From Sphingomonas bisphenolicum (GTDB lineage: Bacteria; Pseudomonadota; Alphaproteobacteria; Sphingomonadales; Sphingomonadaceae): a stretch of 64,000 nt of DNA. Shown piece after piece: positions 41,638-50,361 of this stretch. How positions within the stretch are numbered: position 1 is the stretch's first letter; each line of letters begins with the position of its first letter. A model generated the notes under the pieces. The model had not been told where the DNA came from. It did no database searches and saw only the letters and a program-made list of their open reading frames with translations. Position numbers and translations under genes: made by a program. The stretch covers positions 3,317,501 to 3,381,500 of the forward strand of contig NZ_AP018817.1 in assembly GCF_024349785.1 (NCBI RefSeq). Reading direction: 5' to 3'.

Positions 41638-43308
41638 CTAGTTCGACCGGGTCGGATCGGTCATGGGATCGCCCATCTCACGCGGGTCGGGCGCGCGGCT
41701 GATCGGCAGCGATCCGGTCTGGCGTTCCAGCATCCGGTGGACCACAGGCGGGTTGGGACCGGCATGGAGCGCATGGATGGCCTGGCTGTTGTCGATGTCC
41801 GCCACCGTCCGCCGCTGATTGTGCCGGACATAATCGAGCCAGGTCGACACATGATAGCGCTCCACCCATAAGGCCGGATCGCCCAGGTCGCGCATCAGCG
41901 ACCAGCCATGCGCGCCGTCGCGGCGGCGGATGCGCCGCCGCTCGCTCATTGCGGACAGGAAGGGCACGATCGATCCGGCCGGGATGCGATATTCGATGGT
42001 GACGACCACCGGTCCGCTGCGGGGTTCCACCGGCACCGCCGTATCCGGTTCGCGCCAGCTATTCTGCAGGTCCAGATTATCCTCACCGGCCTGCGGCAGC
42101 GGGCGGAGCAGGCCCAGCATGGCGGCCGCGAACTGCGCGCCGGCCGACGCATAGAGCGCCTCCACCACGCCATGATGCTCGGCGATCCAGCCGAACATCC
42201 ACGCCCCGATCGCCATGCCGCCGAATGCGGTCATCTGATAGAGCGACACCGCCCGCGCCACGACCCAGCGCGGCGCCGACATCTGCACCGACACGTTGAA
42301 CGTAGCCAGCGCCGTCACCCATCCCATGCCCGCCAGCAGATAGCCCAGCAGCGCCAGCGCCAGCCAACTGCTGGCGCCAGTGATGGCGGTGCCGAGCGCC
42401 AGGGTCAGCGCCGCCGACCGCACCATCGTCTCCACCGAGAAGCGCGCCCGCAAATGGCGGGTCGATAAGGCCGCCAGCACGGCGCCGATACCGAACGCGC
42501 CGCTGGTCATGCCGAAGGTGAGCGCCCCGCCGCCCAGCACGTCGCGAGCGACCAGCGGCATCAAGGCCGACACCGCACTGGCGCCAATGCCGAAGGCGGC
42601 GCCGCGCAGCAGCACCAACTGGATATTGGGCGACATCGCGACATAGCGCACGCCCGCCCCCATCGCGACGCCCAGCCGCTCGCGCGGGAGCAGCTTGGGT
42701 GGCAGGTCCGGTCGCCAGCGGAACAGAACCGTCAGCAGGGCGATATAGCTGACCGCATTGGTCAGGAAGGCCGCCGCCGCCCCTGCCGCCGCGACGATCA
42801 CGCCACCCAGCGCCGGACCGACGCTACGCGCCAGATTGAAGCCCATCGAGTTCATCGCGACCGCGCTCGGCAGGATGGCGCGCGGCACCATGTCGCCGAC
42901 CGACGCCTGCCAGGCGGGACCGTTGATCGCGGTGGCGCAGCCGATCAGGAAGGTGAAGCCCAGCAGCAGCCAGGGCGTGACCAGCCCGGCCCAGGCGGTC
43001 AGCGCCAGCGCGGTCGACACGATCAGCATCGACGCCTGGCAGGCGATCATCACCTTGCGCCGGTCGAGATTGTCGGCGACCGCCCCGGCCCACAGCGACA
43101 GCAGCATGATCGGCAAGGTCGTGGCGGCCGGAACCAGCGCGATCAGTTGCGGCGAGGCCGACAGCGAGGTCATCATCCAGGCCGCGCCGACCGACTGGAT
43201 CAGACCGCCGAAGTTCGACGCAAGGCTGGCGGTCCAGATCGCGCGAAAGATGGGGATGGAGAGCGGCGAAGGCGGTTCTTGAGTCGGGGTTTGCGTCACG
43301 CTGTCCAT
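41638..43308 (-). CDS. MFS transporter (MFS_3/EntS-like) with C-terminal barrel-like domain
   Basis: 556 residues. About 12 hydrophobic segments over residues 20-425 in the layout of the MFS_3 (formerly DUF894) family, with LWAGAVADNLDRRKVMI between helices 2 and 3. A soluble tail of about 130 residues follows, including VVVTIEYRIPAGSIVPFLSAM and WSLMRDLGDPALWVERYH, which looks like a dimeric alpha-beta barrel (antibiotic-monooxygenase type). Start at 43308 (MDSVTQTPT). A drug or siderophore exporter with a soluble sensor or enzyme domain is a guess. Confidence 0.82.
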   Translation of the reverse strand: MDSVTQTPTQEPPSPLSIPIFRAIWTASLASNFGGLIQSVGAAWMMTSLSASPQLIALVPAATTLPIMLLSLWAGAVADNLDRRKVMIACQASMLIVSTALALTAWAGLVTPWLLLGFTFLIGCATAINGPAWQASVGDMVPRAILPSAVAMNSMGFNLARSVGPALGGVIVAAAGAAAAFLTNAVSYIALLTVLFRWRPDLPPKLLPRERLGVAMGAGVRYVAMSPNIQLVLLRGAAFGIGASAVSALMPLVARDVLGGGALTFGMTSGAFGIGAVLAALSTRHLRARFSVETMVRSAALTLALGTAITGASSWLALALLGYLLAGMGWVTALATFNVSVQMSAPRWVVARAVSLYQMTAFGGMAIGAWMFGWIAEHHGVVEALYASAGAQFAAAMLGLLRPLPQAGEDNLDLQNSWREPDTAVPVEPRSGPVVVTIEYRIPAGSIVPFLSAMSERRRIRRRDGAHGWSLMRDLGDPALWVERYHVSTWLDYVRHNQRRTVADIDNSQAIHALHAGPNPPVVHRMLERQTGSLPISRAPDPREMGDPMTDPTRSN

Positions 43309-43348
43309 GAAGGGGGATATAGGCCGCAACGCCGAGGGCGCAACGCTC

Positions 43349-44083
43349 CTAAACGCGCCCGGTGCGCAGCGCCATGGCCCAATCGGCGTGTTCGCGTGCG
43401 TCCGCTGCGCGGGCGGCGGCTTCCCAGTCATAGGGGATGGCGACCGGCTCCGCCCGCCATCCGTCCGCCGTCCGATCCACGATCGCGTAGCGGGCATGGG
43501 GCGCGCCCGTCTCCACCTTGTGCGGCACAGGATGATCGTCGGCATAGGCCGGCAAGCCCACGCTGCCGGGATTGACGATCATTCCGCCGTCCGGTCGGCG
43601 GTGGATGCGGGGAATATGGGTGTGGCCGCATAGGATCAAAGGCGCGGCTACGCCCCCTGCCCGCGACTCCACTTCATCCGCTGTGGCGGCCCGCAACCCG
43701 GCGGGTTCGACCGTTTCGAGCCAATAGCAGAGATCTTCGCCGGGCGCGCCATGGACCATCAGCACATCGTCCGCCAGCCACAGGCTTTCCGGCAGCGCCG
43801 CGATCCAGTCGCGATGACGGGGTTGCAGGACCGAGTCCGTGTAGCGATCCGACGCGCCCATGCGGTCCTGATGCAGGGTCAGCAATTGCCGCTCATGATT
43901 GCCGCGGATCGTGGGCAGGTCGAGCGCCATCAGCCGGTCGGCCGTCTCGCAGGGGAAGAGCGGCCCGGACAGGATGTCCCCCAGGTTGACGATCGCATCC
44001 GCGCCGCGCCGCTCGACGTCGGCCAGCACGGCGTCGAGCGCGGCGATATTGCCGTGAATGTCGGAAAGGATGGCGACCCGCAT
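43349..44083 (-). CDS. Calcineurin-like metallophosphoesterase (YfcE/Mj0936 type)
   Basis: 244 residues. Metal-binding motifs LSDIHGN (residues 5-11), NLGDI, RGNHER and GHTHIP are all present. A cytoplasmic binuclear-metal phosphodiesterase of unknown substrate. Start ATG at 44083; the longer frame would extend into the fadA promoter region. Divergent from fadA. Confidence 0.9.
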   Translation of the reverse strand: MRVAILSDIHGNIAALDAVLADVERRGADAIVNLGDILSGPLFPCETADRLMALDLPTIRGNHERQLLTLHQDRMGASDRYTDSVLQPRHRDWIAALPESLWLADDVLMVHGAPGEDLCYWLETVEPAGLRAATADEVESRAGGVAAPLILCGHTHIPRIHRRPDGGMIVNPGSVGLPAYADDHPVPHKVETGAPHARYAIVDRTADGWRAEPVAIPYDWEAAARAADAREHADWAMALRTGRV

Positions 44084-44228
44084 CGCCCCTGAATGGCACA
44101 GGGATTCGCACCGCGAAAGGCCGGCGTGCGACAGCAAGTTGGACAGTATCAGCGATGTTTCGCTCCAGCCCCTCCACCTGCCGCTACGGCAGGGCGGCAC
44201 GGCATATGGCCCATGCATTTACACTTGC

Positions 44229-44244
44229 ACTTTACGTAAACGTA
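44229..44244. promoter_or_regulatory. TTTACG-TAAA-CGTAAA operator upstream of fadA
   Basis: 16-bp inverted repeat with 6-bp arms TTTACG and CGTAAA. About 59 bases before the fadA start at 44303 and in the divergent region shared with the metallophosphoesterase gene. Resembles, from memory, the site of the MerR-type regulator LiuR found at fatty and branched-chain acid catabolism genes; I cannot confirm it. Confidence 0.55.
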
Positions 44245-44302
44245 AATACATTTCCCTTCACATCCAGTGCGCCCGAAGGGCAGCCCACGGAGAGGGAAAG
44301 AC

Positions 44303-45511
44303 ATGGAAGCCTATATTTACGACGCCGTCAGGACGCCCCGTGGCCGGGGCAAGGCCGACGGGTCGCTGCACGAGATCACGCCCATTCAACTGGCGACGCA
44401 GGTGCTGGAAGCGGTGCGCGATCGCAGCCAGATCGACACGGCGGACGTTGATGACGTCATCCTGGGCTGCGTCAGCCCGGTCGGCGAACAGGGCGCCGAC
44501 ATCGCCCGCGTCGCAGTGCTGAACGCCAGCTATGCGGAGACCGTACCGGGCGTGCAGATCAACCGCTTCTGCGCTTCGGGGCTGGAGGCGGTGAACATGG
44601 CCGCCGCCAAGGTTTATTCGGGCGAGGCGATGTTCGCGATCGGCGGCGGGGTCGAATCCATGAGCCGCGTGCCGATGGCGTCGGACGGCGGTGCCTGGGC
44701 GATGGACCCGGCGGTCGCCTACAAGACCTATTTCGCGCCGCAGGGCATCGGCGCCGATGTGATCGCCACCAAGTTCGGCATCAGCCGCGACGATGCGGAC
44801 GCCTATGCCGTCGAAAGCCAGAAGCGCGCCAAGGCCGCCTGGGACGAAGGCCGGTTCAGAAAGTCGATCGTGCCGGTGAAGGACGTGATTGGCCGCGTGG
44901 CGCTGGACCATGACGAACATATGCGCCCCGACGCGACGATGCAGTCGCTGGGCGCTCTGAAGCCCAGCTTCCTGGCCTTGGGCGAAGATATGCCCGGTTT
45001 CGATACGGTGGCGCTGCTGCGCTATCCCGCACTGGAGAAGGTCAACCATGTCCATCATGCCGGCAACAGCAGCGGCATCGTCGATGGCGCGGCGGCCGTG
45101 CTGGTCGGCAACAAGGATATGGGCGACAAATATGGGCTGAAGCCCCGCGCCCGCATCCGCGCCATGGCCTCGATCGGGTCGGAACCGCTGATCATGCTGA
45201 CCGGGCCGGAATTCGTCGCGGGCAAGCTGCTGTCGCGCGCCGGCATGACCACGGCCGACATCGACCTGTGGGAACTGAACGAGGCCTTTGCGTCGGTCGT
45301 GCTGCGCTACATGCAGGCGATGAACCTCGACCATGACAAGATCAACGTGAATGGCGGCGCGATCGCCTTTGGCCATCCGCTGGGCGCGACCGGGGCGATG
45401 GTGCTGGGCACGGCGCTGGACGAGCTGGAACGGACCGGCAAGGGCACGGCGCTCGTCAACCTGTGCGTCGGCGCGGGCATGGGCACCGGCATCATCATCG
45501 AGCGTATCTGA
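44303..45511 (+). CDS. fadA: Acetyl-CoA C-acyltransferase (thiolase)
   Basis: 402 residues. Nucleophilic Cys90 in [13 protein letters not shown], the C-terminal His in [16 protein letters not shown] and second Cys in [10 protein letters not shown] form the thiolase active site. Cleaves 3-ketoacyl-CoA in beta-oxidation. Start ATG at 44303 with AGAGGGAAAG upstream. Downstream, beyond a repeat, lies fadB, its usual partner subunit. Confidence 0.93.
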   Translation: MEAYIYDAVRTPRGRGKADGSLHEITPIQLATQVLEAVRDRSQIDTADVDDVILGCVSPVGEQGADIARVAVLNASYAETVPGVQINRFCASGLEAVNMAAAKVYSGEAMFAIGGGVESMSRVPMASDGGAWAMDPAVAYKTYFAPQGIGADVIATKFGISRDDADAYAVESQKRAKAAWDEGRFRKSIVPVKDVIGRVALDHDEHMRPDATMQSLGALKPSFLALGEDMPGFDTVALLRYPALEKVNHVHHAGNSSGIVDGAAAVLVGNKDMGDKYGLKPRARIRAMASIGSEPLIMLTGPEFVAGKLLSRAGMTTADIDLWELNEAFASVVLRYMQAMNLDHDKINVNGGAIAFGHPLGATGAMVLGTALDELERTGKGTALVNLCVGAGMGTGIIIERI

Positions 45512-45521
45512 CCCCCATTTA

Positions 45522-45598
45522 CCGTTCGGGCTGAGCCTGTCGAAGCCCCTTCCTTCTTCAAAGAAAGAGAAGCCCTTCGACAGGCTCAGGGCGAACGG
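45522..45598. repeat. Dispersed inverted repeat, copy 4
   Basis: CCGTTCGGGCTGAGCCTGTC at the left and GACAGGCTCAGGGCGAACGG at the right are near-perfect complements, making one long hairpin of 77 bp with an AAAGAAAGA loop region. It fills the fadA-fadB spacer and ends in AACGGAG 17 bases before fadB. Confidence 0.9.
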
Positions 45599-45615
45599 AG
45601 AGCAAAGGCAAAGCC

Positions 45616-47790
45616 ATGAACACCATCGCATTCGACATCGACGCCGACGGCATCGCCATTCTGACGATCGACGTCCCCGGCCAGTCGATGAACGTCATCG
45701 GCCCGGACTTCCTGGCCGATCTGGACGCCGCGATCACGCGCATCGCGTCCGAAGAGGGCATCAAGGGCGCCGTCATCGCGTCTGGCAAGGATAGCGGCTT
45801 CATGGCCGGCATGGACCTGAAATTTTTCGGGGCGATGCTGGCGAAGGCGGGGGATGCCCCCGCCCCGGCGGCGCTGTACGACGATCTGTTCGTGCTGAAC
45901 GCGCTGTTCCGTCGCCTGGAAAGCAGCGGCAAGCCGATCGCCTGCGCCATCGAAGGCACCTGCGTCGGCGGCGGGTTCGAACTGGCGCTGGCCTGCCATC
46001 GCCGCTTCGTGGGCGACAGCCCCAGGACCCAGATGGGCCTGCCCGAAATCCTGATCGGCCTGTTCCCCGGCGGCGGCGGGTCGCAGCGCCTGCCGCGCAT
46101 CATGGGCGTGCAGGCCGCGTTGATGTATATGCTGCAAGGCAAGCTGTTCCGCCCGGCCGAGGCCGCGATGCTGAAGGTTGTGGACGCGGTCGTGCCGCAG
46201 GGCACGGCGGTTCAGGCCGCGCGGGATTGGGTGCAGGCGAACCCGACCGCCGGTACCCAGCCCTGGGACGTCAAGGGCTTCAAGGTGCCCGGTGGCGCGG
46301 GCGGCTTCAATCCCGCCTTCGTCCAGACCATGGCGGGCGCGCTGGCGATGACGCTGAAGCAGACCCAGCGCAACATGCACGCGCCGATCGCTTTGCTGTC
46401 GGCGGTCTATGAAGGCATCACTTTGCCGATGGACCGGGCGATCCAGATCGAGAGCAAATATTTCGCCAAGGTCGCCGCCGACCGCCAGGCGAGCAACATG
46501 ATCCGCACCCTGTTCGTCAACAAACAGGCCGCCGAGCGCGGCGCGCGGCGCCCCAAGGGCGAGGCCAAGGCGCCGACGAAGAAGCTCGCCATGCTGGGCG
46601 CCGGCATGATGGGCGCGGGCATCGCCACCGTCGCCGCACAGGCGGGGATAGAGGTCGTGCTGTTCGATCGCGACCTGGCCTATGCGCAAAAGGGCAAGGC
46701 GCATGTCGAGGAAGTGCTGAAGAAGCGGCTGGGCAAGGGCATGACGCCGGAAAAGCTGGAGCAGACTCTCGCGCGCGTCACGCCGACCACCGATTATGCC
46801 GACCTGGCCGGCGCGGATTTCGTCATCGAGGCCGTGTTCGAGGATGTCACGATCAAGGCGGACGTCACCAAACAGGTCGAAGCCGTACTGGGCGCGGACA
46901 CCATCTTCGGGTCCAACACCTCTACCCTGCCGATCACGAAACTGGCGCAGGCGTGGACGAAACCGGAGAATTTCATCGGCGTCCATTTCTTCTCGCCGGT
47001 CGAGAAGATGCCGCTGGTCGAGATCATCCTGGGCGAAAAGACCGGCCCCGCCGCGATCGCCAAGGCGCTGGATTTCGTCAGCCAGATCAAGAAGACCCCG
47101 ATCGTCGTCCATGACAGCCGCGGCTTCTACACCTCGCGCAGCTTCGGCACCTATGTGCAGGAAGGCGCGGAACTGGTCGGCGAGGGCGTCAATCCCGCGC
47201 TGATCGAAAATGCCGGCAAACAACTGGGGATGCCTACTGGCCCGCTGGCCGTCAGCGACGAGGTGTCGATCGAACTGGGCTGGAAGATCATGAGCGCCGC
47301 GAAGAAGGAACTGGGCGACGCCTATGTCCCGCAGGAGTCGGACGAGATCATGGTGCAGATGGTCGAGGCCGGCCGCCTGGGCCGCAAGAATGGCAAGGGC
47401 TGGTACGACTATCCCGAAAGCGGCAAGAAGCATCTGTCGCCGGTGCTGGGCGAGATGTTTCCACGCGCGGCGCAGCAGCCCGACGTCGAGGCGGTGAAGG
47501 AACGGCTGCTCTATCGCCAGTTGATCGAATGCGCCCGCTGTTTCGAGGAAGGCGTGCTGGAAACCCCCGAGGACGGCGATATCGGCGCGATCTTCGGCTG
47601 GGGCTTTGCGCCCTATACCGGCGGACCGTTCAGCCATATGGATACGGTCGGCATCGCCCATGTCGTGGCCGTGCTGGACCGGCTGGCGGCGGAACATGGC
47701 CCGCGCTTCGCTCCGACGGCGCAGCTTCGCGAGATGGCGGCGAGCGGCGCGACTTTCTATCATCCGGCGCCGGCCAAGGCGGCGGCATGA
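45616..47790 (+). CDS. fadB: Fatty-acid oxidation complex alpha subunit (enoyl-CoA hydratase/3-hydroxyacyl-CoA dehydrogenase)
   Basis: 724 residues. N-terminal crotonase half with GTCVGGGFELALACHRRF and LPEILIGLFPGGGG; then the NAD-binding LGAGMMGAGIATVAAQAG near residue 330, the HFFSPVEKMPLVEII motif and the dehydrogenase C-terminal domain with GRLGRKNGKGWYDY. Together with FadA it performs hydration, oxidation and thiolysis. 104 bases after fadA. A terminator follows between it and galE. Confidence 0.94.
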   Translation: MNTIAFDIDADGIAILTIDVPGQSMNVIGPDFLADLDAAITRIASEEGIKGAVIASGKDSGFMAGMDLKFFGAMLAKAGDAPAPAALYDDLFVLNALFRRLESSGKPIACAIEGTCVGGGFELALACHRRFVGDSPRTQMGLPEILIGLFPGGGGSQRLPRIMGVQAALMYMLQGKLFRPAEAAMLKVVDAVVPQGTAVQAARDWVQANPTAGTQPWDVKGFKVPGGAGGFNPAFVQTMAGALAMTLKQTQRNMHAPIALLSAVYEGITLPMDRAIQIESKYFAKVAADRQASNMIRTLFVNKQAAERGARRPKGEAKAPTKKLAMLGAGMMGAGIATVAAQAGIEVVLFDRDLAYAQKGKAHVEEVLKKRLGKGMTPEKLEQTLARVTPTTDYADLAGADFVIEAVFEDVTIKADVTKQVEAVLGADTIFGSNTSTLPITKLAQAWTKPENFIGVHFFSPVEKMPLVEIILGEKTGPAAIAKALDFVSQIKKTPIVVHDSRGFYTSRSFGTYVQEGAELVGEGVNPALIENAGKQLGMPTGPLAVSDEVSIELGWKIMSAAKKELGDAYVPQESDEIMVQMVEAGRLGRKNGKGWYDYPESGKKHLSPVLGEMFPRAAQQPDVEAVKERLLYRQLIECARCFEEGVLETPEDGDIGAIFGWGFAPYTGGPFSHMDTVGIAHVVAVLDRLAAEHGPRFAPTAQLREMAASGATFYHPAPAKAAA

Positions 47791-47820
47791 TCCGACTGTA
47801 AATCTTAACGACACTCGGCT

Positions 47821-47853
47821 AGGTCTCCCGGCAACAGGCTGGGAGACCTTTTT
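47821..47853 (+). terminator. Rho-independent terminator abutting galE
   Basis: AGGTCTCCC (47821-47829) pairs with GGGAGACCT (47841-47849), followed by TTTTT and, 4 bases later, the galE ATG. The right arm contains GGGAG, the only ribosome-binding-like sequence for galE. Confidence 0.9.
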
Positions 47854-47856
47854 CTT

Positions 47857-48855
47857 ATGAGCGATAAACCCACGATATTGGTCACGGGCGGCGCGGGCTA
47901 TATCGGCAGCCATGCCGTGCTGGCGCTCAAGGATGCCGGCTATGGCGTCGTCGTGATCGATAATCTGGTCACCGGCTTCGACTGGGCCGTGCCCGACGGC
48001 GTGCCGCTGGTGCGTGGCGACATTGCCGACCAGCCGCTGGTGGAAGCGGCGCTGCGCGACCATGACGTCAAGGCGATCATGCATTTCGCCGGGTCGGTCG
48101 TCGTGCCGGAATCGGTTGAGAATCCGCTGAAATATTATCACAATAACAGCGCCAAGACGCGCGACCTGATTGAAAGCGCGGTGCGGGTGGGCGTGCCGCA
48201 TTTCATCTTCTCGTCCACCGCCGCCACCTATGGCACGCCGGACGTGGAGGCGGTGCGGGAGGATACGCCGCAACGGCCGATCAATCCCTATGGCATGTCC
48301 AAGCTGATGACCGAATATATGCTGCGCGACGTGGCGGCGGCGCATCCGATGAACTTCTGCGCGCTGCGCTATTTCAACGTCGCAGGCGCGGACCCGCAGG
48401 GACGCACGGGCCAGTCGACGGCGGGCGCCACCCATCTCATCAAGGTCGCGGTCGAGGCGGCGCTGGGCAAGCGGACAAGCGTCGCCGTCTTCGGCACCGA
48501 TTTCGACACGCCGGACGGAACGGGTGTGCGCGACTATATCCATGTCAGCGACCTGGCCGCCGCCCATCTGCTGGCGCTGGAAGCGCTGATCGCCGAGCCG
48601 GAGCGCAACCATCTGCTCAATTGCGGCTATGGCCGTGGCTTTTCGGTGCTGGAGGTGCTGGACGCGGTCGATCGCGCGACCAACATGCCCGTCCAGCGCG
48701 TCATGGCCGGCCGCCGGGCGGGCGACCCGGGCAAGCTGATTTCGGACAATGGCGCCATTCTCAAGACCTTCCCCTGGACGCCGCGCCATGCCGATCTGGA
48801 CCAGATCGTCGCCCATGCTCTGGCGTGGGAGCGCAAACTGGGTGAGCGCGCATGA
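47857..48855 (+). CDS. galE: UDP-glucose 4-epimerase
   Basis: 332 residues. N-terminal TGGAGYIGSHAVLAL, the catalytic Ser in FSSTAATYG and YGMSKLMTE (Tyr-x-x-x-Lys). Interconverts UDP-glucose and UDP-galactose for exopolysaccharide or envelope sugar synthesis. The start codon is 4 bases after a terminator T-run and has no free Shine-Dalgarno, so expression may depend on readthrough of the hairpin or a leaderless transcript. ATGA overlap with the next gene. Confidence 0.93.
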   Translation: MSDKPTILVTGGAGYIGSHAVLALKDAGYGVVVIDNLVTGFDWAVPDGVPLVRGDIADQPLVEAALRDHDVKAIMHFAGSVVVPESVENPLKYYHNNSAKTRDLIESAVRVGVPHFIFSSTAATYGTPDVEAVREDTPQRPINPYGMSKLMTEYMLRDVAAAHPMNFCALRYFNVAGADPQGRTGQSTAGATHLIKVAVEAALGKRTSVAVFGTDFDTPDGTGVRDYIHVSDLAAAHLLALEALIAEPERNHLLNCGYGRGFSVLEVLDAVDRATNMPVQRVMAGRRAGDPGKLISDNGAILKTFPWTPRHADLDQIVAHALAWERKLGERA

Positions 48856-49328
48856 GCGAGGCGAGCGTCCGCGCCTTCCTGGCGGAACGGGCGCCCGACG
48901 TGGCGATCATCGACCAGGGCGTCAGCACCGCGACCGTGATAGAGGCCGCCGCGGCGCTGGGCGTCGAACCAGCGCGGATCGCCAAGACGCTGTCGCTGCG
49001 CGTCGGCGAGACGGTCGTGCTGGTCTGCGCGCGCGGGGACGCGCGGCTCAACAATGGCAAGGCGAAGGCGGCGCTGGGCGCCAAGCCCCGGATGCTGGGC
49101 GCGGAGGAGGTCGAGGCGATCACCGGCCATCCGGTCGGCGGGGTCTGCCCCTTCGGCCTCGCCTCTCCCCTGCCCGTCTATTGCGATATGTCGCTCAAGG
49201 ATTTCGCCACCGTCTTTCCCGCGGCCGGATCGCGCACCACATCGGTCGAACTGACGCCCGATCGACTGGCCGACTTGACCGGAGCGCGGTGGATCGACAT
49301 CTGCACGCTTCCGCAAGCAGCCGAGTGA
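48852..49328 (+). CDS. YbaK/EbsC-type aminoacyl-tRNA deacylase
   Basis: 158 residues. The YbaK motif GGVCPFGL near residue 96 and the LNNGKAKAALGAKPRML region fit the family that clears mis-charged aminoacyl-tRNA (prolyl-tRNA editing homologues). The start ATG overlaps the galE stop (ATGA). The end overlaps the pgl start by a GTGA or lies 5 bases before its ATG. Confidence 0.88.
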   Translation: MSEASVRAFLAERAPDVAIIDQGVSTATVIEAAAALGVEPARIAKTLSLRVGETVVLVCARGDARLNNGKAKAALGAKPRMLGAEEVEAITGHPVGGVCPFGLASPLPVYCDMSLKDFATVFPAAGSRTTSVELTPDRLADLTGARWIDICTLPQAAE

Positions 49329-49333
49329 AGCCC

Positions 49334-50026
49334 ATGCCGACCGAACATCCTTTCGCCACCGGCGCGCAGGCCGCAGCCGATATCGCCGCGCGCATCGCCA
49401 CGATCCTGTCCGATGCGATCGCGCAGCGCGGCGTCGCCAGCATCGCCCTGTCGGGCGGCCGTTCGCCCCGGCCGGTGCTCGAAGCGCTCGGCCAGGTCGA
49501 TCTCGACTGGGATAAGGTCGTGGTGACGCTGGTCGACGAACGCTGGGTCGCGCCCGACAGCGCCGACAGCAATGAGAAGCTGGTGCGCGACGCGCTGCTC
49601 AATGGCGCCGCGGCGCAGGCCCGCTTCGTGCCGATGAAAACGCAAGCCGCCGACGCCTATGCAGGGCAGGCCGCGGTCGAGGCGGCTTTCACCGGCCTGC
49701 CCTGGCCGCTGGACATCGTCCTGTTGGGCATGGGCGATGACGGGCATACGGCGTCGCTCTTTCCGCAAGGCAGGGAACTGGCCGAGGGGCTGGCGAGCGG
49801 GGCGCTGACGATCGCGGCGACGCCCCCGGTCGCCCCGCACCAGCGTATGTCGCTGACGGCGCACGGAATCATGCAGAGCCGCCATATCTTCCTGCAGATC
49901 AGCGGGGCCGGCAAGAAAGCGGTCTATGATCGCGCGCTGGCGAGCGGCGCCGTCGAGGAACTGCCGATCCGGCTGGCATTGTTGCAGGACAAGGTGCCGG
50001 TCGAGGTTTGGATCGCCGAAGTTTAA
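49334..50026 (+). CDS. pgl: 6-phosphogluconolactonase
   Basis: About 230 residues. SGGRSPRP near residue 41, the LVDERWV segment and GDDGHTASLFP are the DevB-type signatures. Hydrolyses 6-phosphogluconolactone, the step between zwf and edd, although it lies about 5 kb from that cluster. Start: ATG at 49334; the GTG at 49325, overlapping the previous stop as GTGA, is an equally possible choice, adding three residues. Confidence 0.9.
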   Translation: MPTEHPFATGAQAAADIAARIATILSDAIAQRGVASIALSGGRSPRPVLEALGQVDLDWDKVVVTLVDERWVAPDSADSNEKLVRDALLNGAAAQARFVPMKTQAADAYAGQAAVEAAFTGLPWPLDIVLLGMGDDGHTASLFPQGRELAEGLASGALTIAATPPVAPHQRMSLTAHGIMQSRHIFLQISGAGKKAVYDRALASGAVEELPIRLALLQDKVPVEVWIAEV

Positions 50027-50041
50027 TGCGAATCCAATCGG

Positions 50042-50305
50042 TTAATCTCTGACCTCATGCTTGGAAATCAGATAGCGCCACACACCGACCGCATTGATGA
50101 CCAGCAGCGCGACATTCTGCCAGCCTATCCCCTCGCTGTCCTTGTCGAGAAACCCCCAGCCGATCAGCGCGATCGATGAGGTGACGAACAGCACGAATGC
50201 CCATCCGGTTATGCGTCGTCCCAGATTGAGCGAGACGACCAGCGCGGCGATCGTCGCTGCCCCCGCGCCATAATATTGCAAAGCGGTGAGCAGCGTCATG
50301 GTCAT
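50042..50305 (-). CDS. Small membrane protein (87 aa)
   Basis: Three hydrophobic segments (about residues 10-28, 33-50, 62-78) with a charged DKDSEG loop. Two ATG codons lie close together (50305, 50299). A GCAAC-N17-CGTT sequence precedes it, one mismatch from an EcfG promoter. Function unknown. Convergent with pgl. Confidence 0.6.
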   Translation of the reverse strand: MTMTLLTALQYYGAGAATIAALVVSLNLGRRITGWAFVLFVTSSIALIGWGFLDKDSEGIGWQNVALLVINAVGVWRYLISKHEVRD

Positions 50306-50361
50306 GCCGATCGAACGCCCCGGCTATCGACATGGTTGCGGCGCGGCTTTAGGCACGCCCC

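Noticed and set aside
45586..48816. A 1076-codon minus-strand frame opposite fadB and galE
   Set aside because: His/Arg/Asp-rich shadow of codon-biased plus-strand genes with clear enzymatic motifs.
50314..50339. GCAAC-N17-CGTT sequence read as an EcfG promoter of the 87-residue membrane protein
   Set aside because: One box mismatch and no supporting context; kept only as a remark, not as a feature.
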